NCBI GenBank assembly: GCA_029339505.1
Contig: JAQISU010000169.1
Location: 5,014,001 to 5,078,000 of the forward strand
Length of the DNA stretch: 64,000 nucleotides
Direction: 5' to 3'
DNA from: Unio delphinus
Lineage: Eukaryota > Mollusca > Bivalvia > Unionida > Unionidae
Below are positions 23,671 through 36,841 of this stretch, piece by piece. Under the pieces are notes generated by a model that was not told the origin of the DNA, made no database searches, and saw only the letters and a program-made list of their open reading frames with translations. The first letter of the stretch is position 1. Each line of letters begins with the position of its first letter. The translations under genes and the position numbers were made by a program.

Positions 23671-25347
23671 TGACAATAAGCTTCATATATATGGACATAA
23701 TAAACAAACAATTTGAATGATCATGCTGCACAAGGTACACTTGTATACACAGTACAAAGGTTATGTGAGACAACAAAGAGGAAGGTTACTGAATTTATAC
23801 TTTAAGTTGTAATGTCATATCAAACAAGTTCGACTTTTCATCGGTTTAAATAAAATCACAATTAAATGCATTAATATGTGCACTTTCTCTAATTTCCTTT
23901 GGGATTCTCTTCCAAATTAGTGATAGTTCCTTATCTGGTTTTTGGGATGGAACTAACGTAGTTAGTTGAAATTGATCTTAAATTGGGAGTGTTTGCATTG
24001 TTTTCTAGCATGAAATAGTTCATTTAGATATGCTAGGGAATTAATGTTTGAAACTTTATGCAAAAGTCTAGCCTTTCTTAAAAATATTCATTCATTTTAA
24101 TATCCTTCATTGCATATGAGATGTTTTCAGCATTATTTATGATGAGTCTTGCAAGCTTTTTTGAAAGCAGAATAATTTGTAATATTTTGTCAGAATTATT
24201 TTCATACGGTCTACCATATGGTATCCTCTATATGAGTTCAATATAATAGTAAACTCTGCTTTGGGAGACACCTCTATATAACACAAGCCTATACATAAGA
24301 CATTACTCACTAAACCCTTTTCTTAAATTGACTTTCATTTTATATTTGTATAAAGAACACTTGTTAATTATGGAACAAAGTGTTGATCTCTTTATATGTC
24401 CTCTCAAGTGAGGTTTCTAATGCATCAAGACTGTTTTGCTACCTATATGGTGGAAATTCAAACAAATTGTTAAAGCTATATTAAAACTCCTAAGTGCACA
24501 CACATAATCACACAAAGAGTCATCTGTTTTTTGCCGCATTTTCTTCAGGGACAAAGATTCATAAATTAACTGTTTTAGAATTTTACAAAAAAGTCAGAAA
24601 TATTATATATGGCTCACAAGTTCAACTGTAAACAACACAGACCCAGATCTGTCACTTCAAAATAGGTCTATGTAGGTTGTTATGTGTATCCAGTACAACC
24701 AACAACAGAGACCAAAATCTGCCAGAGTTATGCCAAACTTTGCCCACGTCTTGCTAATATAACAAGTTTTAATGCATGAAGCCCTTCAAACACTTTTGAA
24801 CATAATAAACTTCATGGTAGATGGGATGTAAAGGGACAGGTGGGAAGCACAAAATGTCTAAGGTGTGTCTACCAATGATCATTCCTGCCCTTTACCATAC
24901 ACTGCAGCTAACAGTCATGCATTAATACTAGGTGATCAGCAATATACTTAAACCACCTTGAGCTTGAATGGAATTTGAGATGATTTGCACCTATTACCAC
25001 TGAATATATCAAATGGTGGTTTATAGAAGCGAACAAGTGTACATGAAAATGCTTTTTAATTTATATAAATTACTTTACTTTTACTTTTTCATTCATTGAT
25101 TTATGCTTGTTTTCTTCTGCATTATAACTTTATTTCTGTCTTTATATCTTCTGTCACAGATTTTTGATGAATAACTGAGCAAATTATCCAGATTTGAATA
25201 AACTTTACCATGAAAACAATCTCTTTTGAATACTGCCATTTTGACTGTTTGCTTCATTTGTCATTACCGGTATCAAGTTTCCTTCTGTTTATCATTCAAC
25301 TGTTTCCTAGAGTTGATAATAGATATGTTTTGCTTGTGACAATTCAT
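23671..25347. other. No recognised gene; MITE fragment at 24605-24745
   Basis: The only recognisable element is 24605-24745, with 'aactgtaaacaacacagacc' then 'cagatctg', the inner arm of the palindromic MITE family. The rest is AT-rich with no domain. Confidence 0.5.
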
Positions 25348-25368
25348 GTGCGTGTGTGTGTGTGTGTT
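25348..25368. repeat. (GT)n microsatellite
   Basis: About 10 GT units with one GC variant. Confidence 0.9.
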
Positions 25369-25534
25369 ATCTTTAATAAGCTTAAAATATATATGTGTAT
25401 GCAACACATGGCCCAAGATCATCAACCTTAGCTTCTCAATTTTAGATTTTTGAGTCTGCATTCCTGCATCACCCCATGTATAGAATTTGTTTTAACTCTT
25501 GGTAAACAACCACTTTTAAAATGTCCCAATGCAC

Positions 25535-25612
25535 TGTGTGTGTGTGTCTGTGTGTGCGTGCGTGTGTGTGTGTGTGTATATATCTGTGTGTCTGTGAATA
25601 TGTGTGTGTGTA
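25535..25612. repeat. Impure (GT)n microsatellite
   Basis: GT units with CT, GC and TATA interruptions. Open frames over it encode only VCVC/HTHT repeats and are not genes. Confidence 0.9.
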
Positions 25613-25680
25613 TGCACTTGGACATGTACAGGCATATATATACTAGTTATTCATTGACTTCCTATTGTTGCACATGTTTT

Positions 25681-27122
25681 TGAAGAAAAAAACATTTTTC
25701 ACACCTAAAACTTTGTTGATTGCCCTGTTTAATTGCTAAATCTGACATTAATTAAAAAAAAGTGGTGTCTGCCTTTTCAAGATTTCATTTTATGTTTTCA
25801 AACTTAGAAGAAAACAAATGTTACCATGTCGACTTATAATTCAATGTTATATGACCTTGTTTATTTGAAGAAGGGTTTGGGAATATAAACTACTTACCAT
25901 ATTTCCTGAATTTTTTATACCCTTTAGTTTTTCACACAACCTAGCTATAAAATAATTATTATTTAAATGTATCATAATTTCTTGTACAAAAACCTTTGTA
26001 TGTTTTGGAAAATCCTTAAAATTATCATACACAAAAGTTGTACTAAAAAAATTTACATTTGCTAAAGAGATTGATAATACCATTTTGCTGTTTTTTATTT
26101 ATTTATTATATACAATAATGGTAGGAATTTTTGTTGTTTATTTTATATTACTTTAACTTCATATTTTACTGTGTTAGAATTGGGAAGGTTTCATTTCAAA
26201 TGCCTTCAAATAGATGATGTGGTACTATTTAAATAAGTCCAATGACCAAATAAATAGTGATTAACTTTTGGTAAGTTCTTAAGTGAGACATCGAAAATTG
26301 AAACAAAAAATTCAGAAATAAATGATTACCATTTATAATCATGCAGAAAGGTTGACTTGTCATCTCAACATTTTATTAATTTTTAACCAACCACATATTC
26401 TGATGCTAAATTACTCAATTCAAAAGTTCACATTAAAAATGGCTTTGAAAACAAATACCAATGAATGAGATATGTCAAACTACCAATGTATTTTTTTAGC
26501 ATAAGTTTGATATAATCCCAAATGAAAAACAACTATTCGCTGTCTAAATTAAACTTTCTTTTCTTACTACTTCACTGTATATTTTGATGTTTTTTTATTT
26601 GAATCAAGAAGTTTACATTTTAAACAGCTCTGAAAAAATACTGTTATAAGATATAGATGCATCAAACTACAACATGCAGACATGTCAATGATCATTTAAT
26701 TCTTTTATTACCTTTTTAACATGTACTTTGAATTTTTAAATGACTCAAAGGGAAATTTATATTTCATTTGGCTTTGAAAAAATACCCCCACATATACATT
26801 TTTGGAGAGTAAATTTCATATTATAACAAATAAAAAACAACTGTTTATTGCCACAATTAAAACAGTCTCCACCTATTTGTTATCTTTATTCAATGATCCA
26901 TCCTTATTTGTCTTGTTTACTGAGAGAAAAAAATACAATGATTGATGCATAAACCCATTTCAATACATGTATATACTGCTGTTTATTAACAACTGGACAA
27001 AGGCCTTTACAGTACATATCCTTACATATTATCATTAATTAGTGCTCTTTATTAAGTCAGTCACCATAACAAAACACCACATGCCACAGAATGAGTTCAG
27101 AAGCCCTTTTATTCTTTATATA
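25681..27122. other. No recognised feature
   Basis: Strongly AT-rich, with several poly-A and poly-T runs. No domain-bearing frame. Confidence 0.5.
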
Positions 27123-27124
27123 TA

Positions 27125-27294
27125 CAGTCGACTCCACTTAACTGCACATCGATTAACTACACACTTCGGATAACTGCACGTAATCATGCCAGTCCCGATT
27201 TTTCCTAATGCTTAAAAATGTACTGTACCGTACTCAAGTTAACAGTACGGTCTCATGACGGGCCCGAGGGTGTGCAGTTAACTGGAGTCGACCA
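27125..27294. mobile_element. Pogo/Tigger-like MITE with about 21-bp inverted repeats
   Basis: It begins, after TA, with CAGTCGACTCCACTTAACTG at 27125. Its right end, 'gtgcagttaactggagtcgac' read in two parts at 27272-27292, is the near-perfect reverse complement. The interior repeats the 'taactgcac' phrase (27171-27180) and has 'gtactgtaccgtac'. A CAGTCGA terminus next to TA is typical of pogo/Tigger-group elements. At about 170 bp with no ORF, it is a non-autonomous derivative. The right flank runs into a TA microsatellite, so the target duplication cannot be measured. Confidence 0.8.
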
Positions 27295-27717
27295 TATATA
27301 TATATATATACTATCAGTGCTTGAACTGTTTGACTTGGATAATTATGATTTTAGAGTGAATCTTTCTACAATACATTCAACTATTATTATCTTTATTGGT
27401 GACAGCTGTTGCAATGTGTGATTGTTGTCCTTGATGTATGGACAATGGCCTTCATAGCACACTGACCAATTTTCAGTTCCCTAAAGATAGCCTCATATCC
27501 TTTATTGGTAGTCTCTTAAATCCAATCTTGCACTCTATCTGCCATGGTTGTAGGTTTCAAATGGATTAATCTGGTCATAGTTCTAAATATATTTAATCAG
27601 CATGTAAAACACTGAATAATCATGTGGTTCTTCTGACCATGAAAATTGTAATTAAAATAAGAATAAATCATTGATTTTTTTTATATAGATATTAATTGAT
27701 AATAGTATATAGTTACG

Positions 27718-27721
<4 letters not shown>

Positions 27722-27751
<30 letters not shown>
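27722..27751. repeat. (TA)n microsatellite
   Basis: About 15 AT units. A shorter one is at 27294-27310. Confidence 0.95.
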
Positions 27752-27753
<2 letters not shown>

Positions 27754-27930
27754 AAGGAAGATCACAATGTTAGGTAAATGAAAATACAGATCACAAATCA
27801 ACCTGTAAACTCTCTCCAAAATCTACAACTAAAAACTGCCCTGATTAAATATGGGCTTTGCACTTTGTAAAAATATTTTATCTCAAAACACATGCATGCA
27901 AAACACATGCATGCATGCATGTATACACAA

Positions 27931-27931
<1 letters not shown>

Positions 27932-27965
<34 letters not shown>
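27932..27965. repeat. (CA)n microsatellite
   Basis: About 17 AC units, preceded by (catg)n at about 27906-27920. Confidence 0.95.
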
Positions 27966-27966
<1 letters not shown>

Positions 27967-28167
27967 GTGCATCAACTAAAAACATGTTATTTCAAGTTCT
28001 TTCATATTTTTATTGCAATTTGAAAAGAAGGTTACTATTGCTGCAAGAATACAAGTTTTGCTCAACTTCTTAAAAACATATGCTCATATAAATAATGCAC
28101 ATAAAGACCATCTTAATCATTTACACTCTTATATGCAGATGAGCTTTCACACTGAAACATTATCATT

Positions 28168-28170
<3 letters not shown>

Positions 28171-28262
<92 letters not shown>

Positions 28263-28274
28263 ACACACACACAC
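28171..28274. repeat. (TC)n(AC)n compound microsatellite
   Basis: About 34 TC units then about 17 AC units with one AG break. Confidence 0.95.
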
Positions 28275-28607
28275 CAGAAGTCTATCTTAATACTTTTATT
28301 TATTCTACTTTAATTGGATTCTTGAGTTCTGAGTAGATTGCCAAAAAAAGGTCTTCCATACTCTGAAATTAATTATTTTTGTGTACCAAACAATTACATG
28401 AAATACAGTACCACTTTATTTCCAAAATATATAACTCATTAATGAAAAAAAAGTATTTTTTGCCCCATTAAAACTTCAATTTATGCCACCACTATTTTCA
28501 GACTATCCTTGGTCTTTTCTGTCCCATGCTAGAGAACACCTAAGATGTAAATGGTTTCCATTTTGAATTCCCCTCAAGCCCATAGTTGTTCTGTCATCAT
28601 CATAACT

Positions 28608-28872
28608 ACATTTACATAAGGGGGCCCCGAGTGGCTGAGTGGTCTAAAGCGCTGTCCATTACGGATCACTGCCATCTCACCTCTGACTGCGTGGGTTCGA
28701 GTCTAATATTCGGCTAATGTAGTTATGTGAGAAAGCTTGCCAGTAGCTTCTCGTGGGTTGGTGGTTCTTTCCGGGTTCTTCCTCCACCATTAATACTGGC
28801 CGCCATGTATAGCCTATATTGTGCTGACAAAATGGCGTTAAACCATAAAAATAAAAAATAAAAAACATTTAC
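28608..28872 (+). mobile_element. SINE1, best full-length copy, with target duplication
   Basis: The element (28616-28864) begins ggggccccgagtggctgagtgg (A box TGGCTGAGTGG), then 'gcgtgggttcgagtcta' (B box GGTTCGAGTC). The body has 'gtgagaaagcttgccagtag', 'ttctcgtgggttggtggttc', 'cttcctccaccattaatact' and 'ggccgccatgtatagcctat', ending 'atggcgttaaacca' and an AAAAT-type tail. It is flanked by 'acatttac' at 28608-28615 and 28865-28872. The internal Pol III promoter is intact, so this copy is relatively young. The head resembles a serine- or leucine-type tRNA in its A-box region; the parental tRNA is not certain. Confidence 0.93.
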
Positions 28873-29660
28873 GTCACAGTGACCTAACAATGTATCATCA
28901 CTACTGCCATCATATGCAATATTCTGAAACGTGAGTTCTTCAATTTTTTTAAACACTTGTACAAATAACATTAAAAATTACAAAGTGCAAGTATTTCATA
29001 GATGGATGAATTGTCAAATGGAATGTTGTTGTCAAAGCTTATCTTTTATATGGATCAATTCTTAGCAAACATAGCTGTATCATAGTGTACCCTATGTGTA
29101 TCCACACAAAAAATAATTTCAATTTGGGAAGGATCACAACAATTACCTGGGTCTCTCACTAAGTCAAAAGTTAGTCTGCTGCTTTAGTAAGTAAGTTTGT
29201 TCAGTGCACTATTGTGTGGCATTAGTAACAAACATGCAAGAATAGAAGCAAATGGTTTGCCCCCACCCCAAAAATGTAAATTAATTGCATTATTTCACAA
29301 TACAACAATCTTTGGATAAAAGCTGACGCTGGTCCAATAAGAAGATTCTTAATGACCGCTGCCTAGTTTTATATGTAATTCACTATAGGCAAGAACAAGA
29401 GAACCAGTCTTTAAATTTCCATATTCATGCTGCTATCAAAAGTACCATTCCCAACAAACCCATCAAGTTTAAGACTGACTTGTCAGAACCTAGTATTGCT
29501 TAGGACATTTCAATCTGGTTAAAATCAATTTGACTTTGATCAGTCTAGTAAAATTGATTGTCACAAACATTGTGTGAAGACAATGTATCATGTTTGCCAT
29601 TACTAATTCCAATTGATAATTTAGTTTCTTCTCATAAAAACCCAGTGATACATTCCGAAG

Positions 29661-29664
<4 letters not shown>
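28873..29664. other. No recognised feature
   Basis: AT-rich with no domain-bearing frame. Confidence 0.5.

Positions 29665-29735
<71 letters not shown>
29665..29735. repeat. (TC)n microsatellite
   Basis: About 35 uninterrupted TC units. Open frames over it encode only SLSL/RERE repeats. Confidence 0.95.
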
Positions 29736-29737
<2 letters not shown>

Positions 29738-30051
29738 TTATAATACAGCAAAACAGCAAAAGAAATAAAGCCTTTTGTAGACTGTAATCAATCAACACCT
29801 ACAAACACAGTCTCTAGCATAAGTAAATTCAATGGAACTAGCTTTCAATCAATACAGTGGTGTTAGCCTTGCTAATGTGCAATCATCTACTGGTCTTTAT
29901 GGTGACTGGTCTACAATCTTTTAGACAGTGTCCATGATAAACTTAAAGACTAAGCCAGCATATACTGAGCCTCAGCAAAATCCTTTTATTACTAACTGCC
30001 TTCCTGATCAAATTTTTCTACCTTTATGATTATATATATATACACATACAC

Positions 30052-30052
<1 letters not shown>

Positions 30053-30106
<54 letters not shown>
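30053..30106. repeat. (GAAA)n microsatellite
   Basis: About 13 GAAA units, then gagatagaaagagata. Confidence 0.95.
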
Positions 30107-30329
30107 GATAGAAAGAGATATGTTATAAATATACACTAGACATAACCGACAATGCTATCTCTGTAATCTATAGAAGAATGCTTGGTAATAGCTGGCAGAA
30201 ATAATAATTTAATACAAATAATACTATCATACAGGCTTGAGAATTTTAATTCAAGCTTTACTGAATTTTCAAGGGATAGCAGGTTCTGTTCTATCTGGTG
30301 AATATTTATAGTTCTCTATAATTAATTCC

Positions 30330-30411
30330 ATAGTCATATCATTATTGATGTTGTAAAGCACTTAGAGCTAATAAAAATTAGGTGCTTTACAAAGTCCGCA
30401 TTATTATTATA
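30330..30411 (+). mobile_element. LINE 3' tail with (ATT)n, CR1/L2-like family
   Basis: 'agtcatatcattat', 'tgtaaagcacttagagct', 'ggtgctttacaaagtccgca' and (tta)n match the tails at 4437-4550 and 51310-51401, in the same order and orientation. Confidence 0.7.
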
Positions 30412-30482
30412 ACATGTATTGCTATTATCATTTTTTAAAACTGCTTTAATGGAAGAAAAACCACACCAGGTCATGTATGTAA

Positions 30483-30485
<3 letters not shown>

Positions 30486-30565
<80 letters not shown>

Positions 30566-30584
30566 AAGAGACAGACAGACAGAC
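30486..30584. repeat. (AT)n then (GACA)n microsatellites
   Basis: About 39 AT units (30486-30565) with one GT break, followed by about four GACA units (30570-30584). Open frames over it encode YIYI repeats and are not genes. Confidence 0.95.
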
Positions 30585-31463
30585 ATAAATCAACAAGACA
30601 GTGTGCCATCTTCTGCTTAGTGCTATCCTGGAGGGGACATACAAATTCAAAGACAATTTCTTTTAATAAACAGAAAGAACTTATCATAGTATTCATGATG
30701 TATGTCAGAATAATTCAGAGCATCACAATCAATTATGTAACAAAAAAAATCATCTTGTCAGCTGATGATTGAAAGCATAAATAGGCAAAGATGCCTTCTC
30801 ATAGGGACCTATAAATCTGTTAATACAGAATCCCAATTTATTGACAACTTGAGAAATTGAGTGTAGTTCTGTTTCCTTTTGTTGAGTAATCTGCTAACAT
30901 CGTGTGCAGTCGTGTAGATACCATTTTCTTGCCATAGCCCAAATCACTTAAGAAATCAGACAGACTGAAATCCTGACAATCAAGAAAAAACAAATGTGTT
31001 TTATCTTCAAACTTATTTACTTTAAACAGCATAGATATAGATTATTAAAGAATCTGTTGCTTTTCATTCCATTATTTCTAGCATATCATGATGGAAATAT
31101 TACACACAAAACTGTCAGGCATGTGTGTGCATTAGATACTGTATATACATATCCTGCTGAGACTGTAAAGTCAGAAAAATATTATATTTTAGCTATTTGC
31201 AGCTAATACTGGAAAAGAAATGATATCATTTTGACACATTTATCTTCCAAAGCACTGGGTATAAAAAGCCTCAAATTTGAAAAATATGTAACCCATCCCG
31301 AAAGGAAAAATTATTCAGAGGTAAATCGTATACATCTAGCATCTGGTTGAAGAATGTGCTGGCAGTAGATATTCTTTCAAAGCAACAAAAACTGCTGCGA
31401 TGAGGTTAATAATGCACCAAGCCCACAAATTATGCACTTTTTGTAACTTTTGTTATGTGCTGT
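30585..31463. other. No recognised feature
   Basis: AT-rich with no domain-bearing frame. Confidence 0.5.
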
Positions 31464-31665
31464 ATATACTGTCTTATGAGTCCATCTGCAAACTGCAAAG
31501 AAGCAGATCTGCCGATGCATAATGCACTGGAAGATCTGGGTCTGTACAGCTTGTCAGCAGTAATCAGTAGAACAAATGACATTGATCTGCAGGTGTACTA
31601 TATTATGGCAGATATGGGTCTGTCAAGTTTGCAGAGGGACTAGACTTGCTGTACAAGTAGGTAAA
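31464..31665. mobile_element. Palindromic MITE family copy
   Basis: Left arm 'tcttatgagtccatctgcaa' then actgcaaag. Interior 'gaagatctgggtctgtacag', 'agtaatcagtagaacaaatg' and 'cattgatctgcaggtg'. Right arm 'atgggtctgtcaagtttgca' then 'gagggactagac'. Both ends are worn but recognisable. Confidence 0.65.
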
Positions 31666-34600
31666 ATTGGTACATATCCACAGTCAAACACTTAAACATA
31701 AGAAATAAATTTCAAGAACAATTAGTGAGAAAGTGATATGATGACAGTAACACTCGATATACCCTCAACATTTGGCATTTATGTCTTTTGTGAAAGAAAA
31801 TATAACTACTGGGTATTTGAAAATAATAATATGAGTGGAAGAAAAAAAAGGTAGTACAAAGGAGGGATGCCAGGTGATAGCTTACTTCTAAATAATAGAA
31901 ATATGCACATTTTATCCTAAAATTGAGGCTGACATTTTCCATTTCATGTCATGTATAAATATATAATCTACAGAGTATCAACTATACCTATAATTCAAAC
32001 TGCATCCCCTGCATCACTTTATCTCTTACCGAGCTTTCCAAACCATTCTCACTCATAGAATATGTTTTTATAAGTAAATATTTCAAAATTCTGATATATG
32101 CAAGGAGTTGTATATAAATAAATATGTAAAATATATTTTAAAAAGTTTCTGATATTATAAATGTATACATGATTATATGACTAGTAAAAAAAAAACAGCC
32201 TAGGAAACTGCAGCTTGAATTTATATTGAAATTTTAATCAAGGATATATTCTTGGATTATATTATTCTGATCCAACATAAGATTGTTGGCACATCACTAC
32301 TACATGAGCTACTACAGGCACATCAACACTTCCAGTGTTGGATTTAATTTGGATTTCCACTAAAGTTTATTCAGAACTTTAATCATATGGACTTGTGTCT
32401 GTAATTCTGGATAATGTGAGATCTCATTCACAAGTTTGCTTGGTTTCTTTTGGGGTTTCTTTTACATTTTCATAATGTATTCTAAAAAAATAAACTTTTT
32501 ATTGAATTTTACAAAACTTGTTGCTTCTTACTCTTTTGTATTATTTTTTTAAGGCCACAGAGTTGAAATAAATTCATAACCTCAATAGCCTCTTGTTTAA
32601 ATAGCACTACTGGAAATGCTCTAATAATTATTTTTTCTCTCACTCCCTTTAACCCCTCAAAAGAATATTATAATTCTATGAACTGAAACTACCATCATAC
32701 TGATACAATTGCCCTGTGGACATTTTCTTTGAACACTGATACAGGCCCAAAGGACAGTTTGTTTAGACATCAATACATGCCCCATGGATATTTTGTTTAC
32801 AGATTTTACATGTCAGTTTGATAAATTTCATGAAAGATTCATTTGGTCTGATTACAATATTGACTTTGTTGCCTCTTCTGAAAACAAAATGATGAAATTA
32901 ACTCATCCACCTACCGTCCACTCTCCTTTCTTTCTTACCAGAACTTTTTCTTCTGAAATGGTTCTGTTTTCTTTGTGAAAAAAGTGTGTGTAAATGGAGT
33001 ATTTTATCAGAACTACACTTTCTAACAGCAGCTGAACATGAAATTGTCTCTTGCAAAACATAACACTATGAACAGAGTTATCAACTGACCCTGGTAACTG
33101 TTCTTGAATATTTGAGAAAACCATGCAATGATAGGTAGGTATATACAACAAAAAACACACTCATTTTGGGCGGTTCCACATTCTAATTACATACACTTAT
33201 TTATGTTAATTTTTTCAGCTTTAAAAAAACTTATTTGTTGCCAGTTTGTTTTCCCACCAGATGCTAGGCACATCTTTTTAGATGCATTATATTTCTTCTT
33301 TTTTTCAAAACATTGCACACTTAGCGGATCTGTTACTGTTTACACCCAATGCTTCTAATTAAGAAAGGTAGATCAGATGTCATCTCAATAGAAAAGAAGC
33401 ATGCAAACTGATGGAAAGTTACTTGGGAACTTCAATGAATAAGAAATAAACTTATAAAAAAATAATAAAAAAATAAGAAATAAACTTAACAAGCTTTGTA
33501 ATCCCAAGATTATTGATATTTATGTACAAAAGATCAGAGAACATTCTTGGCAGTGAACAATGCAGGCAAATTATGTTGTTAGGCTCTTTAGAATTGTTAC
33601 CATTGTTCATAGTCTCATACCAACTCAAAAGAACTATTTTTTGGACTAATTTAAGGACCACTTGTTTTGGTATATAAGCCATACAAAAAGTACAAGTATC
33701 AATTAAAATTCAAGGGGGAGATAAACTAAAAAAAAAAAATGAAGAAATTGAAACAGGAATATAATATCAAATACAATTTTAGAAATGTCACATTCCATGT
33801 TTAAAACATTGCCCACTTGTTGGCTAATTTACTGTTCAAAAATCATATTTGCAAATTCAATAAATCTAATGCTACAATATGACATATTGTGAAGTTACTT
33901 GATATACTGTTTCAAAATCATACTGTAAAGTCATTCAATTTCCAGTATTAATTACATCAGTAATATCGCAAAAAGAAATTTTCACAAATTTAAATAATGT
34001 AGCATCTATACATTTTAATAAGTCAGGTCCAACTGTAAACAACATTGACCCTGATCTGCTGTTAAATATGTGTTGGCAAAAAAGGGACTGGTTTTTTTGT
34101 GTTACTTATAACTACAAACAAGACATAAACAACTAGGATCTGACTAATAATCTAGTATTTACAGTAGTATTTGATACTCACACATCACATGTCTTCCATA
34201 AGTATTTTTGCAGAACTCAATTAACTTACATAACTTGCAGCTATTTCTACATGGTAAAATGTGACTGATGGATATTATACAGCTCTCCTGCATCATAAAA
34301 ATAAATAGATGGGGTCCATAAAAGTTAAATGTATATGTACCAAACAGTAACGTAGTGAGAATAGCATTATGTACCAAGCAGATATATTTAAAAATTGAGT
34401 CGTATACCAAACCATGGTAATGAAGAAATGATCAAAATAGTGGTGTTTTTAACAAGAAAATGAAGTTAGGTCAACAACGAGATTTCAGTTGTTTTTCTTT
34501 CAAATCATAATGTTATACAATGGGGTGATTTTGGTCATAAGTTCCATCGCTGCTGATGTAAACTTCGCTCTTGTAATGACTACACTATTCTTTAATAAGT

Positions 34601-35067
34601 AATCTACATTAGCGATTTTTCACTGATAGCACCTTGATTACTGCCTTTTCCATCCTGCTATATTACCTTTCATAGACCTATTATCATTATGTAATATACT
34701 TGTAAACTACAGTTAATAAGCATAAATATGGAAATTTTACATGTACATGAAGCTGAACAGTGATTATATATACAACACTGTACAGTCCATCACTAAATCA
34801 ATGCATGGTTTAAATTTTGCTGCTTCAATACATCAACAAAGAAAATGGGAAATCAATAAAAAAAAAGATGTATCTACTTTATAATTTTACATTTCATATT
34901 CAATAGCCATGAAAAAAATACTAGTCATTATTTGCATAAGTATTCAGTCCATAGCATACTGTTTCACACCTGTGATTCATCTCACTTTCAAAATGTACAA
35001 GCAATTAACCCTCACTAATTTAAAAAATGAGACTGCATTTCTGTTAGCCTGCCTTTATTTAGCTAAA
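31666..35067. other. No recognised gene; short MITE fragment at 34018-34090
   Basis: At 34018 'taagtcaggtccaactgtaa' then 'acaacattgaccctgatctg' is the left arm of the palindromic MITE. Everything else is AT-rich. The 85-codon minus frame at 32903-33160 and others lack domains. Confidence 0.5.
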
Positions 35068-35412
35068 AGGTAAAATAATTTAACATTAAGAACAATTTAA
35101 AGAAATAACATTTAGTTTGTTTTAAAAACCTTTAACACTAAGTGTAATGATTTTATTAAAAAAATTTAACATTTAGCTTAATTAAAAAGTATTAAACACT
35201 AACCTTGAATTTAAAAACTTTAAACTAAGCTTAATAAGAAAACATCTAACATTAGACTTAATTTTAAATCATTTTACACTAGCCTTAAATTTAACAAAAT
35301 TAACAATGACCTTACTTTAGAAACCTTTAACATTGAGCTCAATTCGGGAAAAATTAAAGTGAGTTTGACGAAGAAAAAAAGAACTTTTAACACTGGCCTT
35401 AATCTGAGGTGA
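35068..35412. repeat. Highly degenerate tandem repeat, units about 24-36 bp
   Basis: About twelve spaced versions of 'tttaacactaagcttaattt' occur, for example ttaacattaag, taacatttagtttg, ttaacactaagtgt, taacatttagctta, taaacactaaccttg, taaactaagcttaa, taacattagactta, tacactagcctta, taacaatgacctta, taacattgagctca and taacactggcctta. Spacing is about 24-36 bp. It is an old minisatellite or arch-like array with no coding sense. Confidence 0.65.
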
Positions 35413-36841
35413 ATTTTAATGGACTCACATATGAACACAAAATTGCCATGATCTACTGCCAGGACAGGTTCAACAATAAATGTAATAGCTTATTATCCTA
35501 ATGGTACATTATGCAAATAAAAGTACACACATACTTTCATTAATCTGCCACTAGTGAATACTGCCTCATTTTGTCAACAAGACTGTTTTCAAATAGAGCC
35601 AAAGTTCAAATGTGTGAGAGAGAAAAAATGAAAAATTGCTTTAATGGCCAGATATTCTAATCATGTCATCTACATATGCATACAAATATGCTAAGATATA
35701 TATTTTTTTTGTTTGTGTTGAGTTTGGGGGGAGGGTTGCATATGTTTGTTCTGTACAGTTAGGACCAAAAAATTATACTCCCACCCCCACTTTAAGCAGT
35801 AATCCAGAAGTGGGATATATAAATGTCTTTTTTTAATAAGCACAATATTTGCAACCAGGTTTGAATAATATTGATGTTGATCCAATGAGGACAAATATGA
35901 GATATCTTGAACATAAAGTCTGAACATTATTACTTTATTTTGGTTTTTGGTTTTTCAGGAAAGTGGGTGTGACTTTGGTAGTCAGGAAGAAACTAGAGAT
36001 GCTGCCATCAGCAGGGATGCTTTCAGTCCTGGACTTAATTCATGGTATTTCACAGCCAATAGTAATTCATTAGTAAATAAGTGGAGGAGGCTTATTCCTG
36101 ACTGAATTCAAAAGGCAACTTGTTTCACAAGCTTCAACCACCCATACTGATTCTATATATAGGAGAGCTATAGAAAGATTGCTGAAACAAGCAGGGTATC
36201 TTATCTGAGGAAGACATTAACAAAGCATTAAGGAAAAGGTTATATTTGAAATGAAATACCATAGGACATGGCAATAATATTAAATAACACTACTGCTATT
36301 GCCTTAATAAATGCCAGTCAATTAATAGCTGACTAGGGACATATTTGGAACAATGTGAAGGGACATATTTGGATAAATTTGAAGGAAGATATTAGACATC
36401 TTTCATATCTATGTTGTATCTAAGCTTAGATAATAACTTGAAGAAAGACTTCCACACAAAAATGTTTTTGTGAAAGATTTAATGTTTTTAAGACTATAAT
36501 AAATGGTATACATAAATAATTTCTGGACAGTGGACAACAAACAGATATAGATGCCATTTCAGTCTGTACAAGGATACAAAATTATCAAGATGTGATTCTA
36601 TTGATTTTACCATTTCTTTTAAGTACACTGGTCAGAGACTAAAATCAGAATTCATAAATAACAACTGTTGCTTGCTTTTTGATAACTGAAGTTTCATTTC
36701 CCTGAATTCATGTGTAATATGATATTATTGAAACAAAATATCAACAGATGTGTCTGGAATAAAACCATAAAAGCTGTTTCATATAGTAACCATTCATAAT
36801 TTTTGGAGATAAAAGAGGTTGTGTGTGCTGCAAAGTGACAA
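35413..36841. other. Upstream region of the receptor gene; no promoter called
   Basis: No TATA box, CpG-rich patch or other decisive promoter signal is visible. The 5' UTR must include the bases just before 36842, because an in-frame TGA at 36836-36838 rules out coding continuity into an upstream exon. A splice acceptor further upstream inside the UTR is possible. Confidence 0.45.

Noticed and set aside
28013..28336. 107-codon frame over (TC)n(AC)n
   Set aside because: The translation is mostly SLSL and HTHT from the microsatellite.
30334..30772. 117- and 120-codon frames over the (AT)n tract
   Set aside because: The translations are YIYI repeats from the microsatellite.
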